Source of the DNA: Amyelois transitella
Lineage: Eukaryota > Arthropoda > Insecta > Lepidoptera > Pyralidae
Length of the DNA stretch: 64,000 bases
Assembly (NCBI RefSeq): GCF_032362555.1
Contig: NC_083506.1
Coordinates: 12,943,501-13,007,500 of the forward strand
Direction: 5' to 3'
Shown: piece after piece, positions 1 to 11,600 of the stretch
Numbering within the stretch: the stretch's first letter is position 1
How the letters are laid out: the number at the start of each line of letters is the position of its first letter
Notes under the pieces: model-generated
Seen by the model: the letters and a program-made list of their open reading frames with translations, nothing else
The model's database searches: none
Told to the model about the DNA's origin: nothing
Translations under genes and position numbers: made by a program

Positions 1-72
1 ACCCTTTAAACAGATTTTGGTTTAAAAAATCAAATGCATACTTAGTTGTAACTGACAAAAGTAGTTTAAAAT

Positions 73-1601
73 ATGTGGTTTAATATATTGCCTTCGATTG
101 TTATAATAACAGCCGCAGTGGGAGTTCCTGGAGCTGGTCTTTATTGGATACACTACTTAGTTTTAGGAAATGTAAGTAAAGTAGTTTTGTTTTACGATTC
201 GTTGTGATCATTTATTTCATGCTAACCTTTTGCCCGGGAATTTTCCGATAAAAGTAGTTTGTTTGACCTCATAATGGTTAGTTATATTTATATCAAAATA
301 AGTCTAGTGATATCTCCGTTATAGCTATGCTTGATTTGCAAAATTTTAATATTAATAACTTTGCGTGCTTTGATGAAAACGAGATGAATTTCTTTGTTAT
401 TTTCGTTTAAGTATTAAATAAACATACATATATAAATACACATATAACAATACACATATATTAAATAAATAATAAATATTACATAAAAAAGTGGTAAACA
501 AATAGTTACTCAGGAGATACAGTACTAAAATTACTTTACCTTCATTGTCTTTGAATTCTCGTAGTAATTTCACATCGACATCTGGCAATACGCAGTTTAC
601 TGTCATCCGTTTTATGAGGTTGTTTTGTGTAAAATTATTGTAGTAATTTATTCGAAAACATAAAATGTGGTACGAAATTCTTCCAAGTTTTTTCATTATT
701 ACTGCAGGCGTAGGTTTGCCTGGATGGGCACTATATCACATTCACAATTTAGCCCTGGGAAATGTAAGTACACAGCCACAACCTATTAGGTAACACTTAG
801 AAATCGCTGGAAGTGAAAGAAGCCGTAGTCTGTGGAACTTTTTATGTCATAGAACCACAGATTAATGTTTTCAAAGTTTTACATAACCAGAATGTAAACA
901 AAATAACTCTAGAAATTAACAGTTACCTATACTAGTCTACCCACTACAATAAATATGAGGCTTTAATTAAGTATACCAATTCCTATATGTGTGAGATAAA
1001 CAATAATTTATTTAAGATTGTCAATCAACATTTTATTGCAATTTTGTGTAATAATAATTTAATATGATTAAATCTATCTTGCAATAAATATAAATTCCTT
1101 ATTTCAGCACTACAGGCGCTCATTAATTCAGCGCTGGGATCGCATAGCTTACCAGCGTGACAACAGAATTACTGGAGACACATATAAAGTGGCAGTATGT
1201 ATTTTGCACTTGTATAAATTGTGAAACAGTTAATTTATACTATAAACGACATCCATGGGAAAGAGATGAAGCGGTCCTATTCTTTTTTGTATTGGTGCCG
1301 GGAACCATATGGCACTTTGAGCTGTATGTATATGTATATATCTGTATGTGTACATTTATCTGTGATTATCTTGTGTTTCGCCGAACCAATTTTAATGCAG
1401 ATTTCAGAAAAGTGCTTGTTACACTTAGGAGATAGGATACTTAATCAACTAAAAAAGGAGGATATTGAATGAAAATGAAAAAATGAATGGAAATTGTAGT
1501 TCTATTTTTAACAAAAGTTATTAAGTTTTTGTTCATAGAAACGAAATTTATTTACATGCTGTTTTTCTTTTCAGGGTCTAGAATCTATTCCAGACAAATA
1601 A
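73..1601 (+). CDS. NDUFA1: NADH dehydrogenase (ubiquinone) 1 alpha subcomplex subunit 1 (MWFE), complex I accessory subunit
   Basis: Small accessory subunit of mitochondrial respiratory complex I, anchored in the inner membrane by one N-terminal helix. Exons: 1a 73-171, alternative 1b 665-763, exon 2 1108-1194, exon 3 1575-1601. All join in phase 0 with GT-AG sites. Either product is 70 aa, the usual family length. Exon 1a starts MWFNILPS, exon 1b MWYEILPS (family hallmark MWFE), each followed by a hydrophobic helix; exon 2 carries HYRRSLIQRWDR, exon 3 ends GLESIPDK. AATAAA at 1656-1661. Intron 2 holds a SINE-A fragment. Identity is sure from the N-terminal motif and the conserved C-terminal GLE; which first exon is used is not visible from sequence. 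Confidence 0.93.
665..763 (+). CDS. NDUFA1: Alternative first coding exon 1b of NDUFA1
   Basis: Same length (99 bp, 33 codons), same phase and same GTAAGT donor as exon 1a at 73-171. Encodes MWYEILPSFFIITAGVG and a membrane helix, ending in LALGN where exon 1a ends in LVLGN. There is no splice acceptor right before the ATG, so each exon probably has its own promoter and 5' UTR rather than being a cassette. No damage is visible in either. Confidence 0.85.
1240..1317 (-). repeat. SINE-A fragment in NDUFA1 intron 2
   Basis: Matches the first 80 bp or so of the main SINE family, reversed: CGACATCCATGGGAAAGAGA through GTGCCGGGAACCA. The rest of the element is absent. Confidence 0.8.
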
Positions 1602-1772
1602 GGTGGTGAAAAAAAATTAGATAATATTTCTTTTTAAATTAGTTTCTGTTGTTAAAATAAATGTGAATTTCAAAATCTTATTGTACCTATTTTTATTCCC
1701 TATCTTCGGCATTGTAAAACCAACTTTGTTTTGGCACCAAATGCCTAGGTCTGGTCTGGTCTTATATAAATA

Positions 1773-4579
1773 CATACATACATACATACATAAAATCACG
1801 CCTCTTTCCCGGAGGGGTAGGCAGAGACTACCTCTTTCCACTTGCCACGATCTCTGCATACTTCTTTCGCTTCGTCCACATTCATAACTCTCTTCATACA
1901 AGCTCGGCGGTTTCGGGTACTTTTGACCTGACCCTTTACCAGGACGTCCTTAATTTGATCAAGATACGTTCGTCTAGGTCTTCCCACTCCGACCTTTCCC
2001 TCCACACTCTCCTTGTATATCTGCTTAGTCAACCTGCTTTCATTCATCCTCTCCACATGACCGAACCATCTTAACATACCCTTTTCTATTCCTGTAACTA
2101 CATCTTCTTTCACATCACAACATTCCCTTATCACGCTGTTCCTTATCCTGTCACTCAATTTCACACCCATCATACTCCTTAACGCTCTCATTTCCACTGC
2201 ATTTATTCTGCTTTCATGCTTCTTTTGCCATACCCAACTTTCACTCCCATACATCAATGTCGGGACCAACACGCCCCTGTGCACAGCCAGTCGAGCCTTT
2301 TTGGATAGTTTCTGACTGCTCATAAAGGCATGCAAAGCTCCATTCACCATGTTCCCCGCGTTCACTCTCCTTTCAATATCACTATCATACTTGCCATCTG
2401 ATGTAAACTTTGATCCTAGATATACAAACTCTTTCACTTGCTCCACTTTTTCTCCTCCAATCAAAATATTACATGCTGTCATTTCTTTCTCCATTTCAAA
2501 AACCAGTGTTTTAGTTTTACTTACGTTCACTTTCATTCCTTTCTCTTTTAAAGCTTCATGCATACAGTTTACCATCTCCTGTAACTCCTCCGCTGATGAC
2601 GCCAGTATAACCTGATCGTCGGCATAGAGCAGACATTTGACGAGTAACTCATTCATCCTTAATCCACTTTTAGACTCTTTCAAATCTGTCAAACAGCTAT
2701 CCATAAATAGGTTGAACAGCCACGGTGACGCAACACATCCTTGCCTAACGCCTTTCTCAATCTTAAACCACTCAGTGTGCGCTCCGTTTATCCTGACACA
2801 AGCACTCGAATCCTCATATAAGGATTTCAGTGCTCGTATTAAGAGACTGCTCACCCCATGCATAGAAAGTGCTGACCACAATTCATTCCTCTCAACTCTG
2901 TCATAGGCCTTTTCCAGATCTACGAATGTGCAATAGACTTTTTGACTCTTGGCCAAAAACTTTTCGGCTATGCACCGCAAGGAAAAGACCTGATCAGTAC
3001 ATCCCATTCCCTTTCGAAATCCCGCTTGAGCATCCCATATTTTGTCATCAGTTTCATTCCTGACTCTATTAATCAATACCTTAGCATACAATTTGCCGAC
3101 GACGCTAAGCAGGCTTATACCACGATAATTTTTGCAGTCCAGCTGTGACCCTTTTCCTTTGTAAAGTGGCACGATAACAGCCTTACACCAATCTTTTGGT
3201 ACTCGGCCGCTTCTCCAACACAAATTGAAAAGGCAGTACAACTGACTAGCTACTACGCCTTTTCCTGCTTTAAGCATCTCGACCGACACTCTATCACACC
3301 CAGCAGCCTTTCCCGCTTTCATACTCTTAAGTGCTTCCACAATTTCGAACATTTCAATTTCGCCTTCCATCTCATTCTCTTTTTCTTCGCTATAGCAGAA
3401 ATCTTTCTTATTTCCTTCCTTTTTTTCAAATAAACTTTCAAAATAGTCCTTCCATATCTTTAGTACACATTCTTCTCCTTTCACAACGCTACCATCCTGG
3501 CATCTGATCCTAGTCAGCTCTCTGGTTATAGTATTTCCTCGGGCTGACCTTACGGATTTCCAGAATACTTTCAGATTTGACTGAAAGTCTTCTGATAGCC
3601 TTTTATCAAAATCCTCTTTATACTCTTCTTTCTTTCTAATCACAGCTTTCTTAACCAAATCTTTCATTTTCTTATATTCCTTACGTGCTTCATTCACATC
3701 TTCATCAATAACCTCTTGCATTCTTAAGTTAGCTTTTGCTGCTAACAAATCCAGCCATGCTTTCTTCTTTAATCGCACAAGTTCTTGCACATCTTTACTC
3801 ATCCACGCATTTTTGTGATTTTTTCCTTTCCTTCTTCTACTTACACCACACACTTCAACAGCTACTTTCACAATTCTTTCTTTAAATTCCTTCCATCCAT
3901 CTTCAATATCGCTCATTTCCTCTAAATCTTCAAATTCATCCTTCAGTCTATTAATATACTTCTTACCTACATCCATATCTTGCAAATTTTCTACTTTTAC
4001 TCTTTCCAAAGCGCTGGTTTGCTCCCTTACCCTGTGCCGCCAGCGATTGAAGATACCCCTTATCCGGGATATCACCAGTAAATGGTCCGAGTCAATGCCA
4101 GCACCGCGATATGCACGGGTATCCAGCACTTTGTTCTTCAATCTTTCATCTACAATCACAAAGTCTATCATACTTTTTAAAATACCTTCCACTCTTGTGT
4201 AGGTGTGGATCTCTTTATGTTGAAACATTGAGTTCGACACAAAAAGATCCCACTCTAGACAAATTTCTAATACACTTCTTCCATTATCATTCACCTTTTC
4301 GTCACCAAACGCACCAAGCACCTTTTCATATCCATCACGCTTTACACCCACCCATCCATTAAAATCACCTAACATAATAATCTTCTCATTTGGCTTGGTA
4401 ACTTTCAATACTTCTCTTACACTATTCCAGAACTCCTCGTTTTCGCTTTTTGCTGATGTTGTACCCCTCGAACCCACATCCCAAGGTGCATAAACACCTA
4501 GAACGAAGATCCGAGTGATTCCAACTTTCAGCCTAATCCATAGAAATACATGCATATATAAATACATGCATATAATCAC
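1773..4579 (-). mobile_element. RTE-like LINE (LINE-1 of this window), 5'-truncated, long open endonuclease-reverse transcriptase frame
   Basis: Non-LTR retrotransposon. The frame 4579-1796 (927 codons without a stop) holds the C-terminal part of an APE-type endonuclease (GDFNGWVG at residue 71, SDHLLVI further on) and a full reverse transcriptase (FRKGMGC, FVDLEKAYDRV, GVRQGCVASP, active site YADD at residue 652). The N-terminal third of the endonuclease is missing and the first 20 or so residues are read from flanking SINE tail, so this copy is truncated and cannot be autonomous. There is almost no 3' UTR: the stop is followed directly by TTTTATGTATG repeats (1773-1795), a habit of the RTE clade. 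Clade is inferred from this layout, not from a tree. At least ten short 3' pieces of the same family lie elsewhere in the window. Confidence 0.88.
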
Positions 4580-4735
4580 GTATATATCCCTTGTGGTTTT
4601 GACAGAGCTAAAAGTCTTGAAAATACTGATATCTAAAAGGCCTTGTTCAGCTGTATGGCATTAGGATTTAAATTTATTTATTATTAAATAGTGACCGGTT
4701 GTTAGCCCATCACCTAGACACAGAATCCTTAGTTC
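4558..4735 (-). repeat. SINE-A partial copy next to the LINE
   Basis: Reversed SINE-A 3' half, from the ATAATCACGT tail junction to the block around GTTAGCCCATCACC. The LINE's truncated 5' end joins this SINE's microsatellite tail, so the LINE probably inserted into the tail. The rest of 4736-5131 (about 400 bp) shows no gene or recognised repeat; it should hold the MAD2L2 promoter and 5' UTR. Confidence 0.75.
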
Positions 4736-5131
4736 AAATTTACATACATAGAAATCTATATTTTTGTAAAACTACTGTTTTTTTTGTTTTTGCTGTGCAG
4801 TTGTAACATCCTATACACGCAGACGCGGAGGAATTTACGTACTAATAAACAAGTTGTCGTTATTGCTGATCCGACCGAGTATGAACCTAATATAAAAAGT
4901 TTTACTAGTAATTTTTTTTAGCTTTTGCTTGGCTTTGCTTTGCCTGGATGCTTTTCTTTGTCAACAACGCCCGAAATTGTCAGAGTCAAATAGTTTTGGT
5001 AGTCGGCGCCATGTCATTGTCAGACAAACCGAGTGTCAATGTCAAAGAAATGCGCGCGGTAAATATTTGTGTTTTAGTTTATTCACATTATCCAATTTTT
5101 TGCTAAAAGCCTCATAAAAATATATGTAAAC

Positions 5132-5722
5132 ATGGATAGCTGTTTCGCTGATATAATGGTGGAGTTTCTTGCTGTAGCTTTCCATAACATTCTTTATTAT
5201 GCGTCAGTCTATCCAAAAAATGTATTCGAGACAAGAAGAAAATATAACATTGTAGTTTACCAATGCATTCATCCAGAAATTAAGCAATACATCGATTTGT
5301 GTTTAAAAAGTGCGTCAGAATGCTTAAAGGCAGGTCAACTTCATCGAATAATATTCTCTGTAACTAATAATAAGTATGAGCCTCTTATGAAGTTTGTTTT
5401 TGATGTGAGTAAAAATGAAACTTTTGATGACATCAATGACGCATATTTGGTGCAAGTAGAGCAAAACCTACGCGCATTTTGTTTACAATTGTCTGCTTTA
5501 TCGGATAAATTCAGAAGTTTACCAGAGGACGTTAGTTTCACCATCAACCTCCACACTACAGAGTCTACTGCGGTATCTATGGCTACCAATCCAGATTTTG
5601 AAGAATTCCCTTTAGTAGAAGTTAGTGAATTGACACAAGATACTGATATTATTGTACCCATAAGAAGTTTTCCAATAAGAAGATTTAAATTGGACACTTA
5701 CATTGAAATGCCGACAACCTGA
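5132..5722 (+). CDS. MAD2L2: MAD2L2 / REV7, HORMA-domain protein
   Basis: Intronless, 196 aa (human 211). HORMA adaptor that binds REV3 in translesion polymerase zeta and, in vertebrates, shieldin, closing a C-terminal safety belt over partner peptides; mainly nuclear. The N-terminal half matches the family strongly: EFLAVAFHNILYY, VYPKNVFETRRKYN, then CIHPEIKQYI and a KFVFDVS strand. The C-terminal half (VPIRSFPIRRF) fits the seat-belt region. ATG at 5132 has a good context (AACATGG) and there is no better upstream start. AATAAA at 5791-5796. It converges on the dioxygenase gene with only 335 bp between stop codons. Confidence 0.92.
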   Translation: MDSCFADIMVEFLAVAFHNILYYASVYPKNVFETRRKYNIVVYQCIHPEIKQYIDLCLKSASECLKAGQLHRIIFSVTNNKYEPLMKFVFDVSKNETFDDINDAYLVQVEQNLRAFCLQLSALSDKFRSLPEDVSFTINLHTTESTAVSMATNPDFEEFPLVEVSELTQDTDIIVPIRSFPIRRFKLDTYIEMPTT

Positions 5723-6057
5723 TTTTCAAATAGGGTGAATGATGGTTATTTCCTTAAAAAAGGACTTAATTTCGGTGCAGTCTAAAAACAAATAAACTGT
5801 CAAGTAATAAAACAAAAACAAAATGTCTGGAAAGTTAAGTGGTTTTTATTTAATAAACTTTTGACACAAGTATGATAATCTGTGTTTACTTGAGAGATAA
5901 GTCAGACTAGGAAGATTATTATATTAGATTTAGTAGGCTTTATGCTATGATAAATGTGTTTAATGAATACTTTAAATCTAAATTTACTAACACTTAGAAA
6001 AATGTGATTGGTACAAAAGCAATCATGCTGAGATTGTTCTTTTTGCACCCATTTAGA

Positions 6058-7404
6058 TTAATAAATTCCATCTAGTTTGTTTATTTTTACTTTTAGACAT
6101 CTCAGTCTGGAGTAAATCTCATCCCAGTCTATGTATGCTCCAATCAGCTTTCTCACATTATTTGTGTTATCTTCATAAGCATTCCTGCCATGTAACAGTC
6201 TTATATTATCAAAAGCTAAAATATCTCCGTCTGTTGTTTTGAATTTTGCAGAGAATTTGTGGTTTAATTGTAAGAATAATCCATGAGCTTTGTACCAGGG
6301 CTCAACTACTTCTATTGGGCCAGGAAAATGGCTGCCCCGTTGAGGAATTGAGAAGTTTATTCTATTAATTTCTCCATGTTTGTCCAAGCATATAACTGGC
6401 CCTCTATGAAGCTTAAAGAACTCATTCCCGTGTTCCACTCCAATGTCACTCCACTCCACTTCTGTTTCTGTCAGCAGTCTGTATTCCTCTGGATGATTCT
6501 CCTTCATGTAAGAAGCAATGTAATGACAATCTGATAGCAAGTTCTCTCCTCCAGCACTTTTTGTTTGCACCAAACAGTGGAGTAAGTTTGTTCCAGGGCA
6601 GTATTCATAGTATGGCAAATCTGTATGCATCTGCAAGTTGCTCGATAAATAAGCAACGTTACTGGTGTTAACTACATGCTGTACTATGAATTTAACACCG
6701 TAATGGGTTTGCTTTGTGAATCCGATTCTCGCTACGACAGCATCAATTGCTGTTTCAGAGTTTGGCGCATTTTGAATCAAAGCCACTCCATACACGGACA
6801 GCTTATGCAAATATTCATGCAATGCTTTATCGCTCTGTAAGATTTCAGTATAATCATGGCGACTGCATATATCGTCGAATTGGTCACCTTTCCAAGTGAT
6901 TTTTGTGGGCTGGTAAATTTCTTCTTTATACCTTTGCTGATTTTTATCAGTAAAACTTCTGAACTTGAGCCAATTCAGCTTATACCGGGACACGTGGGCG
7001 TCACTCCATTCCACTTTGACAGAATCTGCATTTTCTTCAACATATTTCGGCTTTATGTCCGTTTCGAATCTACTCCAATCAAGAATCCTGCTTTTGGCGG
7101 TTTGATGGAAACAGTTATCACACTGGCAGTTATCTCTAAGCCAAACGAAAGGAAATTTCAATTGATCTCCATTAATTTTTACATTTAAAAAGTTTTCGTT
7201 GTTATGACTTTTTAAACGGTTCTGTTGAAGATTTTTTAACGCGATAACTTGATTGAGGAGGCGCGCACTTTGAACTCTCTTTGAGATAAACATGTTCGCT
7301 TTCCTTGACAGACTGGAATGCGACGCGTTGTTTTGGTATTTACATAATAGGCAACAACTGATATGTATTACGTCATGTGCCTTGTTTAAATAAAGCGGTA
7401 TCAT
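6058..7404 (-). CDS. Gamma-butyrobetaine dioxygenase-like Fe(II)/2-oxoglutarate oxygenase
   Basis: Intronless. Family members hydroxylate gamma-butyrobetaine (last step of carnitine synthesis) or trimethyllysine using Fe(II), 2-oxoglutarate and O2. Residues 80-150 form the small N-terminal zinc domain (Cys93, Cys95, Cys98, probably His136); residues 190-430 are the TauD/double-stranded beta-helix domain, with iron ligands His260 and Asp262 in MHTDLPYYEY and His405 in FDNIRLLHGRNAY. The frame opens at 7404 (448 aa), but Met38 at 7293 begins a basic stretch, MFISKRVQSARLLNQ, that looks like a mitochondrial presequence and is the more likely start (411 aa). Minus-strand AATAAA at 5850-5845. BBOX1 fits better than TMLHE by the HTD-region wording, but paralogue assignment is not certain. 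Confidence 0.9.
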   Translation of the reverse strand: MIPLYLNKAHDVIHISCCLLCKYQNNASHSSLSRKANMFISKRVQSARLLNQVIALKNLQQNRLKSHNNENFLNVKINGDQLKFPFVWLRDNCQCDNCFHQTAKSRILDWSRFETDIKPKYVEENADSVKVEWSDAHVSRYKLNWLKFRSFTDKNQQRYKEEIYQPTKITWKGDQFDDICSRHDYTEILQSDKALHEYLHKLSVYGVALIQNAPNSETAIDAVVARIGFTKQTHYGVKFIVQHVVNTSNVAYLSSNLQMHTDLPYYEYCPGTNLLHCLVQTKSAGGENLLSDCHYIASYMKENHPEEYRLLTETEVEWSDIGVEHGNEFFKLHRGPVICLDKHGEINRINFSIPQRGSHFPGPIEVVEPWYKAHGLFLQLNHKFSAKFKTTDGDILAFDNIRLLHGRNAYEDNTNNVRKLIGAYIDWDEIYSRLRCLKVKINKLDGIY

Positions 7405-7596
7405 TAATTTATACTTAGTACGATGTAAGAGATAGTGGTTTTCATTTATTTCAATGAGATATTCTTATATTTTAATTGAATGTCAGCTTATTGCACAAGG
7501 AAATATTAAGTGTTTGGTACGCGGGCGAAACCAGGCATGGACGCTAGTTAGATAATTACAGTTATTTAATGTAGCTCTAATTCCATCTTGAGCCAA

Positions 7597-7695
7597 ACAG
7601 TTGATCATGGCCTTTCAATCTTTTCAAGACTGTTGGCTCTGTCTGACCCCTTAATGGATATAGACGTGATTATTTACATATATATGTATATAAAT
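7597..7695 (+). repeat. SINE-A 3' fragment
   Basis: 3' part of SINE-A ending GATATAGACGTGATTA, without the front half. The rest of 7405-8681 is AT-rich with no gene seen; it should contain the dioxygenase promoter and the sulfite oxidase 3' UTR (minus-strand AATAAA at 8553-8548). Confidence 0.7.
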
Positions 7696-8681
7696 GTATT
7701 AAAGGCAAGCTTTGAAGTCGTAAACTGTTAAATGTAAACCAATAAATAAATAAAATAATGGATTTGAAATGACCACTCGTATCGAACTCGTCGCTCCGTA
7801 ACACCGAAATAAAATACTTTATAAGGTCAATAACAACTTTAATATGTAAATAAAACTTATTTTAACAACATTATGATTTGCATTGAATTCTTGTATAAAA
7901 TTAACAAATAAGAACTATTGTACTTTACTACTAATTCTACTTCATATTATTGCAAAAGTGGAGCAACAAATAAGTAAAATAACTTTTATAAGATATCGGA
8001 CATCGTTTAAACAATATCATGTAATGAAACTGTTCGTTCTGATTTGACCAAGATGTTTATAAATTTTTAAAAACATTACATTACCGACATTTTTCAATTC
8101 ATTTTGTCTACAGTTTAACTACTTATATACAGAATACTTTGCAACAAAAAAGATGGTATAGTACTAAAATTAACAGAGATAGTTTTTCGCGCGATAAAAA
8201 CGGCATCTCGCGTGCCATGCTACGGGGAGTGGTTCTTGTTTTTATTCAATCAAAACTTTGGAATATCCGATTTCTACTTAATAAGTTACTTGCCTAATGA
8301 AAAATAACGAACATTTGCTTTGGCTTGGCCATAAAACAATATTATATACCTACCTACTGAGTCCTAATAATTAAGTGTTCGAAATAGATCTCTTATTATG
8401 AAAAGGTTACAACATTATATGAATTCTGCATTCTCAACTATTACAAATCTACCTTTAAAATATGAAAAGCATATTTATTGATTCTAAAAGTCACGTTATG
8501 ATTACTAATTATAATAATGAAACTGATATCGCGATGTAGTTTGCAGGTTTATTAATAGCGCCATCTATTGGTAAAGTTAGTTAGCTTTCTTTTAAGTAGA
8601 TGTCGCCACTGTTTCTTCAATGACGAATGAACATTTTTAAACACAACCTTTCAGATCTTTAGCCTTATATCCATTTAACAA

Positions 8682-11600
8682 TTAATGTTTTAGTTTAACC
8701 TTGATCTTATGGTACGCGTTACTGAGAATACCTCGAATGTTCCAGATGTCTTCGAATTTCTCTGGCTGCGTGTTAAAGTTACTGTCAGTCGCTTTTACCC
8801 ATATTTCCACCTGCAAGAAAGCGCCCAAATACTATTAATATAATTGTATACGACTAAGGAATAGGTTTATAAACTTGGTATTCTTCCTGTCATTATTTGA
8901 ATCATAAACCCATTATAAAGCCTTATGTGGTGTGTTCTTATTTGCTTTATGTGGCGTTGTCTTCAGCCCCATGAACGCCTCCCAAAAGAACCAACAAAAG
9001 TGTTCCTCACCTCGTGCTGGTGGGCCTCCACGGGTACGCGTGCGGTCCACAGCGTCCAGGCGTAGTGCTGGCGCGGCGGCGCGGCGTCGGCGGCGGCCGG
9101 CCGCGCCTCCAGCCAGTGCTCACCGCGGTCTGTCGTCACATCTACCCTCAAAATTTTAGCACCGCCACCGGAGTATGCGTATCCTGATGGGAAAAAAGTT
9201 TGTTTGTTTGTAATATCTTCATTGCATAGAAATTTACACAGTAACAAGAAAATAGGACATGAAACAAATCACTTGCAATGGCGGACCAAAAAATTTTATC
9301 ATTAACGGAATAAAGCGAAACATCTACCTAAATGAAAAACGGCTGTAGTCACCTAGATGAGGTATTTCCATTAAAACAAGTAAATTTAAATTAAAACAAA
9401 TGTAAAATTCAAATGGACCTCAAGCGAGACCAGTTGTCAGAATTGACAACCCAAGATCGAGCGTCTTGACACAGAAAAGTGAAGAGAGCCGAACCTCCTA
9501 TAATGGGCCCAGAGACGGAAGAATAATAAGAAATGAAGAGAAAGAAATAGTAATAAGAAATGTAATGAAGGATGTGATTGTTTAAAAAAGTAAGGCACGA
9601 TGATTATAAAATCGCATCGCATCAACAATTTCAACAGTTTCGGCATTCTACCGGTTACAAATGGCCGACATGACCGGCAAGCTACATATATACAGGAGGC
9701 GCAATGCAAAAGTCAACCGTAACTATTTTTTTTAGAGTTAAGTCCTAACTTCAAAACTAGTTTGATCTGTAAATATTATCTTACCTCTGAGTTGTATACA
9801 GCCATCAACAACTTCAACAGTTTCGCCATTTTGCGGGTCACAAATGGGCGACTTGACCGGCAAGCTACATATGTATATACAGGAGGCGCAATGCAAAAGT
9901 CAGCAGTAACTCTCTTTTTTTAGAATTAAGTCCTAATTTTAAAACTAGTTTGATCTGTAAACCAGTGCAAGAAGGAATAGGACCACTCCATCTCTTTCCC
10001 ATGGATGTCATAAAAGGCGACTAAGGGATAGGCTTAAAAACTTGAGATTCTTAGACGATATTATCTTACCTCTGAGTTGTATACAACCATCAACAACTTC
10101 AACAGTATCGCCATTTTGCGGGTCACAAATGGCCGAAGTGACCGGCAAACTGTACACAGGTGGCGCAGTGCTGAAGTCAGCCGTGTCCCAAGTCTTGGAA
10201 GGGTTGAACGCGCGATAGTCTTTCTGATGCCAGTGTGACGGGCTCTCGTCTTCGCCTATCGTTATCGATTCTGTGGAATAGATTGGAATAATAGAATAGA
10301 CAAATTCATTTATTCCATTTTTACACACACACACACAAAATCACGCCTCTTTCCCGGAGGGGTAGGCAGAGACTACCTCTTTCCACTTGCCACGATCTCT
10401 GCATACTTCTTTCGCTTCGTCCACATTCATAACTCTCTTCATACAAGCTCGGCGGTTTCGGGTACTTATTCCATTTTTTACGATTAGAAATCCTCAAAGT
10501 CGATCTTGCCCAACTCTTTTTGTCAAATCAGCATTATTTTCAGCCTTATACCCCTTTTTTTCTCAAAATACCCGAATATTATATCAATTTAACATTGAAG
10601 CACATTGAACAGCCCGAGCACTAGCAACTATCACTATGAGCGGACAACCATCGTCGTAGGGAAAGGGTGATTCTTAGTCGAACGTCATAAAAGCAAGATC
10701 TTCCAACCGAGGACCAAGCTAGGTGTCGTGAGGAAATGTAGCTCCTATGACTTTGAGTCGCAGGTTGTATCCTCCAATTCGTAAAAAAACTTTGCATTCG
10801 CGTTTCAGGATATATCACTATTGTTGCTTGTGGAGTGTCAACACGAGGTAGATAATTTCTAAACAGCTGTGAAGTAAATTATATGATACCTAGCCATTTT
10901 ACACTCCTAACGGCTGGAGCGCCAGGAACTATCACTCTGAGCGGACGCCCGTGGTCGGGGGGGAGTGGCGCGCCGTTCATGTGAGTGGCCAGCAGCACCC
11001 TCGCCCCAGGGTCAGCGGCTAGACTCAGCGGGATAGAAGTGCTGAAGTTAACACCAGTCGCGTCCATGTCAGCGCCTGTGAACTGAGCGAGAATAAAAAA
11101 TTATGAGCTACAACGAGGACTTTACATATAATCACGTATTTATCCCAGATAGGGTAGTCAGGGCCAACGGTCTCACAAAGTCTGATAGGCCACGTTCAGC
11201 TGCATGGCTTAAAGATTGATGATGAAATTAAGATTCAAATAGTGACAGGTTGATACGTTGGTAGACCATCGCCTAAAAGAATATTCCCAAGTTTATAAGC
11301 CTGTTTGGTTTCCTTCCACCCAAAGGTTGACTGGAAGAGATTGCATTAGCGATAAGTTCGCCTTTGTATATCACTATCTGTTTTGTGTTCTTTTGTATGT
11401 TTTACTCTAACGGTGCAATAAAAGAGTTTTATCTATACATCTATCTATCCCTTAGTCGCCTTACATCCATGGGAAACAGATAAAGCGGACCTATTAAAAA
11501 GTAACTTGAATGCGGTAACCATCCAACTTAGATCACGTCGCAATGTGTCAACGTCAATTGATCCTAGTTCAGGTTTCCTTCATTTCATTCACTCACAATG

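Noticed and set aside
397-696. 99-codon minus-strand frame near NDUFA1
   Set aside because: Low-complexity AT-rich reading that overlaps NDUFA1 exon 1b; no family.
2349-3148. Several plus-strand frames of 60-90 codons
   Set aside because: They are the opposite strand of the LINE reverse transcriptase frame.
8932-9159. GC-rich arginine-rich plus-strand frame
   Set aside because: Antisense shadow of SUOX exon 10, which has correct splice sites and family similarity.
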